64,000 nucleotides of DNA, taken from positions 10,292,286 through 10,356,285 of the forward strand of contig JAGGNK010003335.1 in the NCBI GenBank assembly GCA_017590115.1, in the 5' to 3' direction. Shown one piece after another: positions 37,421 to 49,532 of the stretch. The notes below the pieces were generated by a model. It did not search any database and was not told the origin of the DNA. It saw nothing but the letters and a program-made list of their open reading frames with translations. The position numbers were made by a program, and so were the translations under genes. This DNA is from Montifringilla adamsi (lineage: Eukaryota > Chordata > Aves > Passeriformes > Passeridae). Positions within the stretch are counted from its first letter, which is position 1; each line of letters opens with the position of its first letter.

Positions 37421-40400
37421 TGTAAGTTTTGATTAGATTTGAGTGAATTCCAATTTGGATATTAACAATAACAAGACACAGCATGCTCAGTTTTACATCA
37501 CTGAGTGACACCTCTCTTTTCTCTCCTGTCTGCCTGGTCTGCTTGTTTCTTCCCTTTTAATCCTGACACTGCTGTAGTTAGCAGCAGTTTGTCACTTTTA
37601 AGATGACATCCAAAAGTGATTTGTCACCTTTTAGACATACACAATGTTTTGGTGTCTGCATCCCCAGCCCTGCTCTTCCTCAATTCCCCAGAATGTTCAG
37701 CATCTTTCAAGTATTGGAAATACTATCTGCCTTCCACAGGCAGCCTGACACTGTCAACCAGCTTCTTCCCAGACCAAATTAATTTGTTTTTCCAGCCACT
37801 TATTTCCCCTATTACACCCAAACCAGGCTCAGTGGTCACTACTGGAGGGCATCTCTAGAAGGGACTTGATCCTTTCCTGGCCTTGGCTGAGCCTCACCTC
37901 GCCCCAGGGTGCAGGCGTGGATAGTTCAGTCTTGGGCTGACATGAAGATGTGCGATATTCCCAATTCCCCACAGCGTTTGAAAGGGATGGAGTGAAGCCT
38001 CGTGAGCAGCTTGCTTGCGAGAGGAGTATGAAACTTGGGAAGTGTGAGGAGATGATGCACGCACAGTGCCCAGGAACAGGAGTGCTGCAGGGAGCTCTGC
38101 CAGCTTTCCCTGGGGAGAGGGTGCCAGACACTCTCCCTCGCTGGGTACGTGTGCTTGGCACCTCAGCTTTTAACTGCTGAGAGGCCTCTGAACATTACTC
38201 TAAATGCAAGTTATTTTTAAGGTGCTCAGCACTTGTCCATGTGATAACCTACCCTGAGTGGTTCCTGGTGGGTTTTTTAGTCCATAATTGTGTGATATGT
38301 GTGTTCTCTCTGTCATTTTTGCCACCCATCAGTGGTGACTTTGTCTCCTAGAAGAGGTTGATGATTGAATTTGGGATTTTTGTGCAATAACTCTGATTTT
38401 TGAGAATTTGGGAATTTGTGCATTTGCTGGGTGAGCAACAGTTAAATAACTCCTTGGGAAGAATAGCCCTGTTAAATGTTTCTTTTCAGTACTGATGTTT
38501 TCAGTTTAACATTTAACATAACACTGTCAGGAAGCATCAAGTTTGCCAGGAAGGTGGTAAGGGATTCACTTTAAAATCTTTAAATAGCTAAAAGGGAAAT
38601 AGGAGTATTCTGTTGATGAAAGCCAGAAAATTGTGGTTTTGCTGCATTGCTGCTAAGAAAAAGCTGTGCTGAGAGTGATGCTGTTGGTGGGAATCAGGCA
38701 GCAAACCTGTTTTGGAGCACCACCTGAAGTAATAGTAAAAGTTTATTGAAAAAAATGATTTTTTTCCCCCTAAACTAAAGCTGTCAGAGTGGTTGTTGAT
38801 TTCACAATGTCTGCAAGGCAAGTGAGCAGTGTCAGCTCTGAAGGTACTGTCTGAAGAGTGGAAAATCAAACAGAAAAATGCTTGTGGTTCCTTTTGCTTT
38901 ATTGGCATTAGCAGGAACTATTTGGTTCAAGGTGTGTGTGTTATGTAGGCAGGCTAATTGTCCCTGGTATCAGGAGATAAATGGGGAAAGAGTGCACTCT
39001 GAAAATATCTGTAGACCTCTTGATGCCTTTTGGCTGAGTGTTTATTGTGCCACCTGCCTTTCCAGGGACAGTTTAGGGTTAAGCTGCAGTCGTGCTCTGC
39101 TGAGCAAGGTGAGCTGGCAGAGCAGATCTGGGGATCATTCCTGTGTTGGTGGATGCTGTTCATAGATGTTCTGCCATCCTCTGGTTTTGGGTCTGACTCT
39201 TCCACAGATGACAGTCAGATTGTGCCTCCTCTCTAATATCTGGCTAGAGATTCTTCATTAATTTTATGTGTAACTCCTAATGATGGGTCAAGGCTCAAGG
39301 GAAAAAACCTAAAATACAGATTTTATTTTTTTTTTCCTAGTAGCTTTCAAAACTCAAAGAAACAGTTTCTAAGCATGATATGCAGCTTGCTGTGGGAAGC
39401 ACTGTGCTGACATAAAACACATTCTCAGTACCTGGCACACAACGAAGTGGCAGCTACAGTTCTCATTCCAGTTTTTGAGTCATATCTGTCACGTAGGTTT
39501 TGTATGGCTTGAATATATTTTTCCATAGTGCTGAACACTGGGGTTTTTTTTACCTTTTTGGAGATTTCAGAAGAGCACTATTAACCTTTCTGAGGCCAGT
39601 GTACTGATCTTGCTGACAAATCTTTGCCCCTCACCCGGCATCAAACCTTCCATAATGTGCCCTTGAATTTTGTTCGTGTAAGTTTGGCAGCAGCCCAGTT
39701 TCCATGAGGAAAGGTAAATATCTGATCTGCACTGTCAGCTGTTGCAGACTGCAGCAGCTCTGTCAGGCTTATGGATGCCTTATGGTGCTCTGCCTGCTTT
39801 TTTGGGCAAAATCCTGAGCATTTCTGTTTACTATTATGAACTATAACTGTTGGCAAGCTTTCAAACTGCCTCGCTCATCTTACCTCAGAAAACATGTTCT
39901 AGTGCAGTCTTGCTTGTGCCTTTATCACAAAGTGCAGGGTGTCCTGGTAGTATACTTGTACACTGGTAAGTCACCAAAATTAAGTGTTTTTCTCTTGAAA
40001 TGTCTGTCTCTGTGGAAAGTACTTAGAATTCTTCTTTTGCATGTCTAGCAGCTAGATTTTGTCCTGTCCTTGCTTCAAAGATTACTGGAGCATTAGCAGC
40101 CTTATCTTTTTTTTTTTTAATAATTTGATTTCTCTTTTCATACCAGTTGTGCCAGTTTATACCAGGACTTATACCAGGGTTTCCCAAGGACACAGTCAGG
40201 TGAATTCCACTGAATGAAAGGCACAATTTGCCATGTTTTATCGTTCAAAGAGTTACTAATGCTGTATATTTATTCCTGTAAACTGAAAAAGTAAAATTTG
40301 CAGTCACACGTTTGTCAGGTCCACCTATGTGCAGCACCACCTGAATTGTCATCTTGTATTGGTTGAGTGCTGGGAATTTCACCTCTGTATAGTATTTCTG

Positions 40401-43400
40401 TCTTGAGGATATTCAGGATGCTCATTTTGATGTATTTTTAATGAGATTTCTGCTAATATTATACAGGGTGTGCTTCTATGCTTGTGTATCAAATATTTGG
40501 AAATTGTGTTCATCTGAGCAGTCCTTGATTGGCTTAACATTCCTCTAATCTGAATGGAGTTTATAGCTCGAGTACAGGGAATTCACCAAAATGATGGAAT
40601 TAATAGGTTTTGTGTCCTGCATTTTTACTAAGTCTTAATACAGATTATTTGCCTATTTTTGCATATGCAGCATAATCTGTAAGTCTTACTGGAAAGTCAG
40701 ATTTCAGAAACATTGCTCCAGAGTTTGCCCTTGTAGGAAGCCACTACACCTTGTGGGCTGTTCAGCTGAGTTAAATGGACTGTGGGTACCTGCAGACACG
40801 TGCCACGTTCTGCTTCAGATGGTCACTTCTCAAACTGATCTCCACATCAGCTTGCTCCCTCCTTCTGTGAATGTAAGGCTGTATTTAAGACAGCTTCAGC
40901 TAGCACTAGATTCTGTGGAAAGCAAAGTGCATCTCTCTGGATTTTATGCCCGTAGCTTCTGCCAGGAGCTGCAGTCCAAAACCAGCTCTTGGACGTGTGA
41001 TAAAACACTAAATGTGCCCTGGTTCCTTGGGAGAGCTCATCTAGTTTTATGTTTCCAGCAGAAAAGGAAGGTGGGAGGGGTGGGAAGTCTGATCTTATTT
41101 AGAATGGCAGTTGAGATACTACTTTTGTCTGCATCTTCATTTTGTGTGTTTGTTGTCCGAGCCCCTCCTGCTGTTGTACCTCAGGCAAGGTGAGGAGGGG
41201 ATTGTCTCCATCAACCAGAGGCTAGCCACGGCATGAGATACCCTTTGGGAATTTTATAGGTGTTGCTGTATTTTAGAGCAAGGTCAAAGAAGTGTTGCTA
41301 TTGGTTGAGGGGAAAACAAGGTGGTTTAGCCCAGCTAAATGCCTGCAGGAGCTTATTCCACAGTGTTCAGCAGATTCCTGAGACAGGCTCAGAGTGGGAG
41401 GTGGAGCAGTTCTGTAGATGGAAAGGGCTGTAAACGTTCTAGTGAGCAGAAAAGATGAGAAAGCTGTTGTGGGCACATGAATTCTAAAACTAGGCCAGCT
41501 GGGGTTTTAACAGCTGAAAGGAAAGTCTGAGACTGAAGCTGCTGTGCTATCACAAGATGTGCTTAAATTCAGGGAGGGGAACGCTGCTTGGTGCTCTGTG
41601 CTGACCTTAGAAGGTGCTGTGCCTCTGCAGGCCTGGGCTGAATTAGTCAAACAGTGAGTTCAGAACAGCAGACATCACAAAACTATAATATTATATCTAA
41701 AGGTAAGCAAAGAACAAAGTGTGAGGTGTTTGGAGAGAGAGATGACTAAGCTGGATGTTGTATCACTGTCCTCAGCTGATGTCTGCAGACTTTAATCCAC
41801 TGATGATCCAGGACTTTTTGCAAGATGAATTTGTTTTTTGTGCTAAGGGATTTTCAGCAGTTGATGTTGAATAAAACTTGTTAACTGAAGGAATTTAAAG
41901 GGAGGGGGGAGTTTAATTTCAAACAAGTACTGTTCTAGCACTTGATCCAAAAAACTTACTGCATTAAAAAGCAGAGTCAGCTGAAAGCAGCAGGCTGTCC
42001 CATCCACAGAGGAGCTGGTGTTCTGCAAGAAACATATTCTTTAATAACTCTACAGCTCCCAAATGTCCCTGCACAGAAGGCTCTGCTTTGTGCCCTTCTG
42101 CACTGATCCCTTCAGCTGGTTCTGGTCCAGCTGTGCTTTCGTTCTCTGACACGGGGTAAGGACTGATCCAGGAGTGCCCACAGTTATCTGGGGCTCTACT
42201 GCTGAAGGATATTTCCATGCTCCAAAGCCTGGCCTCCTCAAAAACAAAGCAGAAATCTGAATTTCAGTATTACTGGTGTTACAAGTGGGAAAAGAAAACG
42301 ATGGCCAAGGTATAGTATTCTGCAGGAAAAATTCAGGTCTGGTTCAAAACTGTTGCTTGGATGTGAGTCCCAACAAGCTATGAAGATGAACTTGGCTTTT
42401 TTGTCTTTGAAAGCACTTAAAAATTCTGCATGATGGGATACCATTTAGTCCTGCATTGCCTTATAATAGTTCCTGAAATGTTGAAGGTATGAATTATGTT
42501 AATGTACCTTTTAAATTTTTTATGGACTGAAATAGCTTCAAAAATTAACCTTTTGAAAACACTTGGGTAGATCGCACAACAGGCTTTTAGCAGCCTTTTT
42601 TCCAGTAGTGTGCTGACTCCTGTTCCAGTAAACGAGGAGCTGTGATTGACTGAGGTTATGATCAGCTTCCTGACCCAGGAGCAGCCTCCAGCTGATGGTG
42701 GTGATATTTTTATTTTTCATTAGCTCATCTGAAAGTCTCAGCTGTTTTCCTGCCAGTAAAAAGGATGGAGTCTGTGAGTGCTGTACCAGTTTGTTGTTCA
42801 ACACTTGCTGATGGAGCTCTGACAAACCAAAAAAATAATTTAATTTCTTCATGGTGCAATGACACTTGCTATCTATTTATTTATGAAAGGGTTACTTACT
42901 TTTGGCATGGATGGCCCCACGATCATTAAAACCTGAGTTTGCTGCAGTGAGAGGGAGGATTCCTCCTGTTTTCTGCTAGATCTGGCTTCCCTCTCATTTT
43001 GCTTCCTGAAACACCTCAGGTACTGCAGGTTTTGGAAGAATGGAAAGAATCTGTCTGTAGATGTTTTCTCTTTCTGCTCTGCCATGTCACAGAATGTGAC
43101 AGCTGGGTTGTTCCCAGGTGTGTGCTCTTGAGTGTTCCACTGAGTTCACCTCAGGTTGTGAGTTCCTTTAATAAATAGAGGAATGGTTTTTATTTGCTGC
43201 TTTCCCTTTCCCTCTTATTTTTCTTGAATTATTTTGGCATCTTCAACATCTTCTTGGAGGATGTAAGTGCAAGACAGACTTGCTGAGGTGCTGGGATAAA
43301 TGAAGAGGTCTGGGGTGAAGCAGATGCCCTGTTTGACACTGTCTCCAAAAATGGGTCTGATTATAGCTCCTTGGCTTGAAAGAAAATAATAGATCAGCAA

Positions 43401-44561
43401 AACAAATGTTTGAAGAGGGTTTGACATCTTTACAGTATTATGGTTAACAGAAATGCTTCAGCAAATCTCTTTTCCTCATGTGTAGAAAACTCTTGGCTTA
43501 TGTCTCGATCCGCACTTCTTTTCTTTTTTTATTTTGGCTGCAGCCAGGCGCACTAAATAGTGATTAAAGAAAAAATTAAAATTCTGTTTTTGTGCATTTG
43601 GCGTTTGAACGCTGATCAATTGCTTTGGCTGCGTGTTAAGTAACAGTGTGGTAGACAACAGAAGGGGCTTATTTACAGCAATCTGTCTAAATCCATTTTC
43701 AATGTATTGCTTAATATGCCTTTCTACTTTAGTTCATTTTCAGTTTTTAAAAAATGAAAGCTGGAAACAGGCAGGAGAACAGTTTAAGATATTGCTGGAG
43801 AAGTAATCACTCCTTAGTGGTAAACAATTTTCAGTTCTTAAGGGAAGGAAAATGTGCTTGAGCTGAAATAGAACTTATGGGCTTGTTGGAGGAGTTACTG
43901 GATAGAATTCAGTGGTTGGTGCACTTACATAGCCTGACTGGATGATCATAATGAAACCTTCACACTTTAAAATCTGCTGTTTATGTGATGTTTACAATTG
44001 ACCATTTAAAAAAAAACAACAATATTTTTGCAAAATGGGAAGCTAACACAGAGCAGAAGTGAAAATTGCTGACCTCTTTTATAGGGATAGAAATCCACAT
44101 CCATAATGTGAATTTACCCTAACCATACAGAATTGACAGCTCCAATGTTCAAACAATGGTCACTGCATTCCACAGGTAAAATGCACATAAGGGGGGGATG
44201 TGGTGGAGGGTTTTGACAAAAATGTTCTACCTCCTGCTATGCAGTTAGGATTAATGAGAAATTAGGATGAGAGTGTAAATTGAGATGAAATACAGCATTA
44301 CATGTATGACATAACTCCCCATAAATGAGATGCTTGTTTAAGAGTTAAAGCAAAAATCAGTCCTAGGAAACTTGCTGTGTTTTGCAGATTGCTCTGATAT
44401 CACAGTCTAGAGCATTTGTTGAAGGAGTATCATCAAGTTATGTAATTTGCATAATTGAGTCAAATCCCATGCAGCATTCCTGAAGGAACCACTAAAAAAA
44501 GCAACATTCTGGTCCCTGTATGCTGTGTCTGGATTTCTAGAGCCTCAGACATCTTTTACAA

Positions 44562-44632
44562 GGGGGGGGGGGGGGGGGGAAAAAAAAAAAAAAAATTTTA
44601 CAAAGAGGGGGGGTGGGGGGGAGAAAGAAGGA
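44562..44632. repeat. Poly-G/poly-A patch with partial tandem copy
   Basis: An 18-G run (44562-44579) is followed directly by 15 A (44580-44594). Then ttttacaaagag recurs with a second G-rich run (44607-44621) and a purine tail. The word ttttacaa stands before both G runs, which suggests a ~35-bp duplication of a slippage-prone unit. The + strand is quadruplex-prone, so base counts may be unreliable. Confidence 0.85.
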
Positions 44633-46331
44633 AAAGAACTTCCAAAATCACATCAATGTCAGCAACCTGCCCATTTTCCCAGTGAGAGGGACTTGGAGGA
44701 CATTTGGGCACATCCTCCCTCTGCCCGTGGTGGAATCGTGCCTGTACCTTGACACACGGCTCTGCTGCTAGTGATGGCATGAGATAACTGCAGTCAAGGA
44801 AGGGGAAGGCAAATGTTTTATAGTTCACACAGACTTTTTTTGGTGGTCTGCTGAAATTAAGTTGGTGTTGAAAGTGGGGTTTTTAACCAGACATACGATG
44901 CTGATCCGGCTGCTGCAGCTACACCTTCCCTCCAGGGCTGTGTGCATGGTGAGGGCTGGCAAGGTCACCGAGGCAAAGACACTGATATTCCTTTTCTAGC
45001 ACTGCAAGTCACTTCAAAATTAGTGTTTAGACACTGTTGACAGAACTTGTCAGTGACTCACAGAAGACTTTTCAGTTATGGTGTTTTAACAGTGACCTGG
45101 AGAACCAGTGTAAGCATTGTATGTTTGCTTGCAAGGGATACAGTAAGAAATATTCTAACCTCTTAACATTTACTCAAGCTGAATTAAATGTAATGGAGGA
45201 CTCCAGTGTTGGATGAACTAAGGTAACTTCTCTGCCAAAGACCAAAAAAAGCTGCAGAATACAGCATGTCTGCCATGACCTGGAACTGTGTCTGCCCTTC
45301 AGGATTCTAAAAGCCACTTGGAGGTTTATGTTGATCCAGCAGAGGTTCATGTTGTGTTTGTCCTGTGTGAATAAGACAGGTTGGTGTTAGCTGTACAGGG
45401 CAGAAGCACCATGAGCAATGCAGGCAGAGGGGCTGATGATGACTCACCCTGCACAGTCCTCATTTCATTTTGTCAGTGCCAACATGAAGAAGTGTTGATC
45501 CTTGTAAGTCTCCAGAGTGAGAGCTGTGCAGAGCCTGTTCCCAGCACTTCAGGATCAATAACTCTCACTCTGTGCACCTCTGAAGTCCCACACTGCAGTT
45601 CAGAGAGGTCTGAATAACTGATGTGTGTGCTTCATAGTTTTCCCTCATGCTTAAAGTGTACAAATTACTGACATGTGTGGCCCTGACAGGGTTAGCTTAA
45701 CCCAGTACACAGATGCTTTTGTGTATAAATTTTTCTCTGACTGAGAGAAATACATCTATATGCTTGACTTTCTACCGTCCATCTGCCTGGTTGGTGCAGT
45801 GGGTAATGCAGTGGCAGTCTCTGATTTTTTTTTTTTCTCTGTTTTTGTTTTCCTTTATTTTAACAGCCCTGGAGGATGGTGTGCTGCTGCCTGCTTTCCC
45901 TCTATCTCATGGTTTAAATTGCTTGCATTAGGTTGTTGCTTGCTCTGAGGATGTTTACATGCACATTGCTGACCCTTCTGAAGAATGGCTTGAAGCTGTG
46001 CAGAAAATTTACTTCCCTGTGCACGTTATCCTACACTGAGCACACAAACACAAGGATCAGTCCAGCCCAGAGCCTGGGGCTGCACGCGCTGAGCAGGGAT
46101 GGCTGCAAGTGCTTTTTAATGGCTTTTAGGCTGCTGCTGTGGTGGGACAGCTCTGTAATGGTGAGAGATGCTCCTCCAGAACCAGCCCAGTGCTGTGGCC
46201 TCCCTCAGAGGGTTCTGAAGATGTTGGTGTGAATGCTTTGGAGTGTATTTCCAACTTCTCTCCCGGGAGCTGTTGTGGAGGACAGCTCCAGATCCATCCC
46301 ATGTGCATTTCAGTGTGTTTCAGAAGGAATG

Positions 46332-46843
46332 TGTCGTGGTTGTGTCCCAGCTGGCAGCTCACCCCCGCCTTGGGGTGGGGATGAGAACTGGCAGAGCTAG
46401 AAGTGAGAAAACTCATGGGTTGAGATAAAGCATTGGAAAAGTAAAGCAAAAACCCCACAAAGCAAAACAAACCAGGGAATCCATTCCCCACTTACCACGG
46501 GCTGGCAGGTGTTCAGCCTTCCCCAGGAAAGCAGGGAAGATAAATGTTATCACTCCAAAAAGCCCTGCTTCCCCCCTCCTTCCCCCAGCTTTATGTACTG
46601 AGGGTGACACCACATGGTCTGAGATGTCCCTGGGGTCAGCTGTCCTGGCTGTGTCCCCTCCCAACCTCCCATGCCTCCTTCCTCTCAGAGGGCAAAGCAA
46701 AAAAACCTTGACTCTGGGTAAGCCCTGCCCAGCAGCAACAAAAACATCCCTGTTTTATCAACACTTCCCAGCACAAAGCCAAGTCACAGCCCCACACCAG
46801 CTCCTGTGCAGAAAATTAACTCTACCCAGCCAAAAGCAGCACA
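46332..46843 (-). mobile_element. Solo LTR of an avian endogenous retrovirus (ERVL-like)
   Basis: This ~512-bp block starts tgtcgtggttg and ends gcagcaca, so it has TG...CA termini. Inside are segments familiar from a common bird LTR family: 'aactcatgggttgagataaa', 'atgtactgagggtgac', 'ggtcagctgtcctggctgtg' and 'gaaaattaactctacccagc'. In the usual orientation these read on the minus strand, where the promoter box is degenerate (cagtacataaag). No internal gag, pol or env sequence and no second LTR lie beside it, so it is a recombined solo LTR. I could not see a clean target-site duplication. The family assignment is from memory of bird LTRs and is approximate. Confidence 0.8.
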
Positions 46844-47989
46844 CAGAGCAGTCCCCATGGGTACTGCAGCAATGGACTGGTGTTTTCCATGGATGTGTTC
46901 AGAGAGAAGGGAGATGCCTCTGCAATTCTAGTTTTAAGTTGCCTAAGTTCCAGAAAGAGATGAGATTTAAGCACTCTTAGCAACGCTCTGTTAGACAGAT
47001 TGGATGTCTGTTTGCTGGTGGGTCTGAGTTTTCCTCTTTTTCTCCAGGTTGCCTCGATTCCCTGCTCACTTTGTATGGGTTTGACTTGGGGTGCTGGGCT
47101 CCCACAAGCACAGTGGGTGTTGTGATGTTCAGAGTTGCACTGTGTATTCTTCCTTCTGGATCCAGTCCCTGGACACTCTGGCCATGCTCTCCACTGCAGT
47201 GGTGGGTGGGGTTTTCACAGCAACTGCTTTTAAGGGGTTTTCACATGTTTAATCCCAGCAAATGGCAGGAGGGACAGTGGCATTGTCAGTGATTCTCCTG
47301 GTGTGTGCATTCAGTCCAGAACACTATAAACAAGAGACAAAAGAGACCTAAAATACAGAGATTTCAGAGCTGCCAGTTGTTCCTGTGCCTGTTATACTTG
47401 TGCAGAAGGCTAGTGCTCAGAAAGTTGGCAAAACTCTACTGGCAAGGAGATGCTCTGGCCTGTGAGAGCTTTCCAGGACTTTTCCTGGCAGAGGAGGTGA
47501 CTGGTCAGTGAGCTGGCCTGACAAAGAATTGTTCTTGCAAAACAGAGGCAAAAATTTTACAGGATGGCAGTGTGCTCTAGTGTGGGTTATTTAGTAGGAA
47601 TGATTAGGAAGGGTGGCATTATCACCAGTCAGGAATTCACAGAAGAACAGTGGTGTTTAATGGGACAGCTGGAAAACCACAAGGCAGGTTAAGCAAATCA
47701 ATTTGATACTTATGTTTGGCGAGTTGAGGTGAGCCTTGCATGACAGGAGTGTGTGGTTTTTCACCAGCTCAGCTGCTCTGGGGCTGCACTTGCCTTCCCC
47801 TGCATGATGTGAATCAATAAGGCTTTTGCAGTGCCTCTCATGACTCCTCTTCCCTTCAGCAAATGTGAGTCTCCATCCTGTGCAGTCAGAGGTGAGCTGG
47901 AGATGTTGGATTACTGGGGATCTTCGTTTGCTGACTTGTTTTCAAAGCACCCGTAGCTTGAATTTCAGGAACAACATAATGAAATAGAA

Positions 47990-48250
47990 TCTCTAATTGG
48001 GTTCAGCAGCAAGAGTCTTAATAAATGACCTTTTAAATCTTATTTTGATTTTATTCAGGTGTGGTAGCGTCTCATTAATAATGATCCTGCGATAGGTCTC
48101 CCAATACATCCTATTTAATTAACAAAAAGGCTGTAAGATGTATTGGATGTTCTCAAAATGAAAATGGGAGTTTTTAATAGATTCTCTGATTAAGAAATAA
48201 TGTTCTGCATATGTGATGGTGCCTGGAAAAATATCACTTAACAGACACAG
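47990..48250. promoter_or_regulatory. Candidate conserved non-coding stretch before exon 2
   Basis: This AT-rich stretch 180-440 bp upstream of exon 2 keeps CpGs in AT-rich context (gtagcgtctcattaataatg, cctgcgatagg). It contains a near inverted pair: 'caatacatcc' at 48102-48111 and 'gtattggatg' at 48140-48149. No repeat family was recognised. Constraint is only suspected. Confidence 0.25.
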
Positions 48251-48432
48251 ATAAAGTTCTGAGACAAGCAAAACTCACTTCCTCCCTCACCCCTTTCCGG
48301 CTAAAAGCCACTTGCTTGTGATGATCTTACCTTAAGGGAGATGTTTAATTTCCTCTTACAGGAAGGGGAGGCTGCTGAGGAAAGGTTTCATTTGTTGTGT
48401 ATTTATTATATATCCAATTTTTTGTTTAAAAG

Positions 48433-48535
48433 GCACCATACGTGAGGCAAAAGAAAGACCTTTACTTTGCTGATGGACAGAGGAAAAAGGACTGGCATAA
48501 CAAAGAAGCTATAAGGAGGGACTCTGAGCGTGTAG
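48433..48535 (+). CDS. GALNT10: GALNT10 exon 2 (lumenal stem)
   Basis: The exon is 103 bp, flanked by ...gtttaaaag| and |gtatgt, with incoming phase 0 and outgoing phase 1. It encodes APYVRQKKDLYFADGQ followed by RKKDWHNKEAIRRDSERV. RQKK, DGQ, KDW and KEAIRRD match the GALNT10 stem just before the catalytic domain. The region is basic and charged, as in mammals, and links the Golgi membrane anchor to the enzyme head. Its first four residues differ from the mammalian sequence, which is normal for this poorly conserved junction and does not settle where exon 1 ends. There is no frameshift or stop. Confidence 0.95.
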
Positions 48536-49393
48536 GTATGTAAGATTGCTATAAAAATGTTTTAATACAGATTGTAGCTTTGAATTTTTTTTTGGTAGGC
48601 TGAGTGTAGAACAACATGTTCAACTTTAGGGTCAAGGTGATGTTCTTGTCATGATGCAGCATTAAAGCCAGTTCGTCTGTTAATCTTTTAACTGTGTTAA
48701 TCCCAGTTAAATTCCTTTTTCCTCAAATCCACAATAACTATTTTGAGGTGCAAATGTAACACTTAAATCTTGGTGGTTTTATGACAGGTGAAAAATTTAT
48801 TTTTAAAAAATTTACCCACCTCCCTCAAAAAAGTGTGTGTGTACCTCTCCCAAAAATGGGAAATTGAGAAAGAAAGAATAAGAAAAACATTGTGGACTGT
48901 AACATTCATGCAAGTCCGTTCCATAATTCTGGGGTTTGTCTTGCATTGCAAATAAGGCCCATTTTGCATGCCACAGCTTTACACTGATGTGCTTGCAAGG
49001 GCTCTGCCCCTCACTGCAGGAGCACAAATCCATCTGTGCTGAGAATTCCAACAGTGCTGAGATAGTCAAACCACATGGATTCTTCCCACTGTGAAACAAA
49101 AGGCATTCTGTAGGTCTTCCACAGCATTTCCAAAACCCCTTCATCTGTTTCTGTAAGACTTTTACCTTGGATTTGAACAGCTGAGTGGTTTGTAGCAAAA
49201 CTTCTTATCAGATAAAATTGTTAAATTGACGTGGTTGACCTGGTGCTAAATGACACAAAAAAGAGCACAAAAATCATAAAGTAATGTTCAGAGGACTATA
49301 AGATGCTCTTTTTTCTGCTATATGGATTAGTTTCTGGCCCGTTAAGCACTAATTAGCAGCAATGATCTGTATTTACTTTCTGTCTATCCACAG
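48536..49393 (+). other. GALNT10: GALNT10 intron 2
   Basis: This 858-bp intron has a gtatgt donor and a tctatccacag acceptor. It contains no recognisable gene, repeat or RNA. A short open frame on the opposite strand (49198-48812) has no family resemblance. Confidence 0.93.
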
Positions 49394-49532
49394 GAAATGG
49401 AGAACAGGGAAAACCTTACCCAATGACTGATGCAGAGCGAGTGGACCAGGCATACAGGGAAAATGGCTTTAATATCTTTGTGAGTGATAAAATTTCTCTG
49501 AATCGTTCCCTTCCAGACATCAGGCATCCAAA
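49394..49532 (+). CDS. GALNT10: GALNT10 exon 3 (start of catalytic region)
   Basis: The exon is 139 bp, with acceptor tctatccacag| and donor |gtgagtat. It enters in phase 1 and leaves in phase 2. Across the junction it encodes [17 protein letters not shown], then [19 protein letters not shown] and [11 protein letters not shown]. The block ending [12 protein letters not shown] is a hallmark of GalNAc-transferases of the GT27 family, just ahead of the nucleotide-sugar fold. The [25 protein letters not shown] segment singles out GALNT10 among paralogues. An N-glycosylation sequon, NRS, is present. The sequence is nearly identical to the mammalian protein, so it is under strong constraint. Confidence 0.97.

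Larger units (their letters stand above)
11025..48432 (+). other. GALNT10: GALNT10 intron 1
   Basis: This intron of about 37.4 kb follows the proposed donor at 11025 (GTGAGG) and ends in tttttgtttaaaag before exon 2. I see no coding exon on either strand. Most of it is unique-looking, moderately AT-rich sequence with few recognisable transposons. Named items inside it are a CTCF-like motif (14915), an A-run (23878), a T/G-rich tract (32067), an old CR1-like remnant (37060), a G/A homopolymer patch (44562) and a solo LTR (46332). Other stretches (11.3-14.9, 15-23.8, 24-32, 32.2-37, 37.5-44.5 and 46.9-48.4 kb) hold nothing else I can support. Confidence 0.85.

Noticed and set aside
44455..44828. 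Gly/Lys-rich open frames around 44.6 kb
   Set aside because: Produced by translating the poly-G and poly-A runs.
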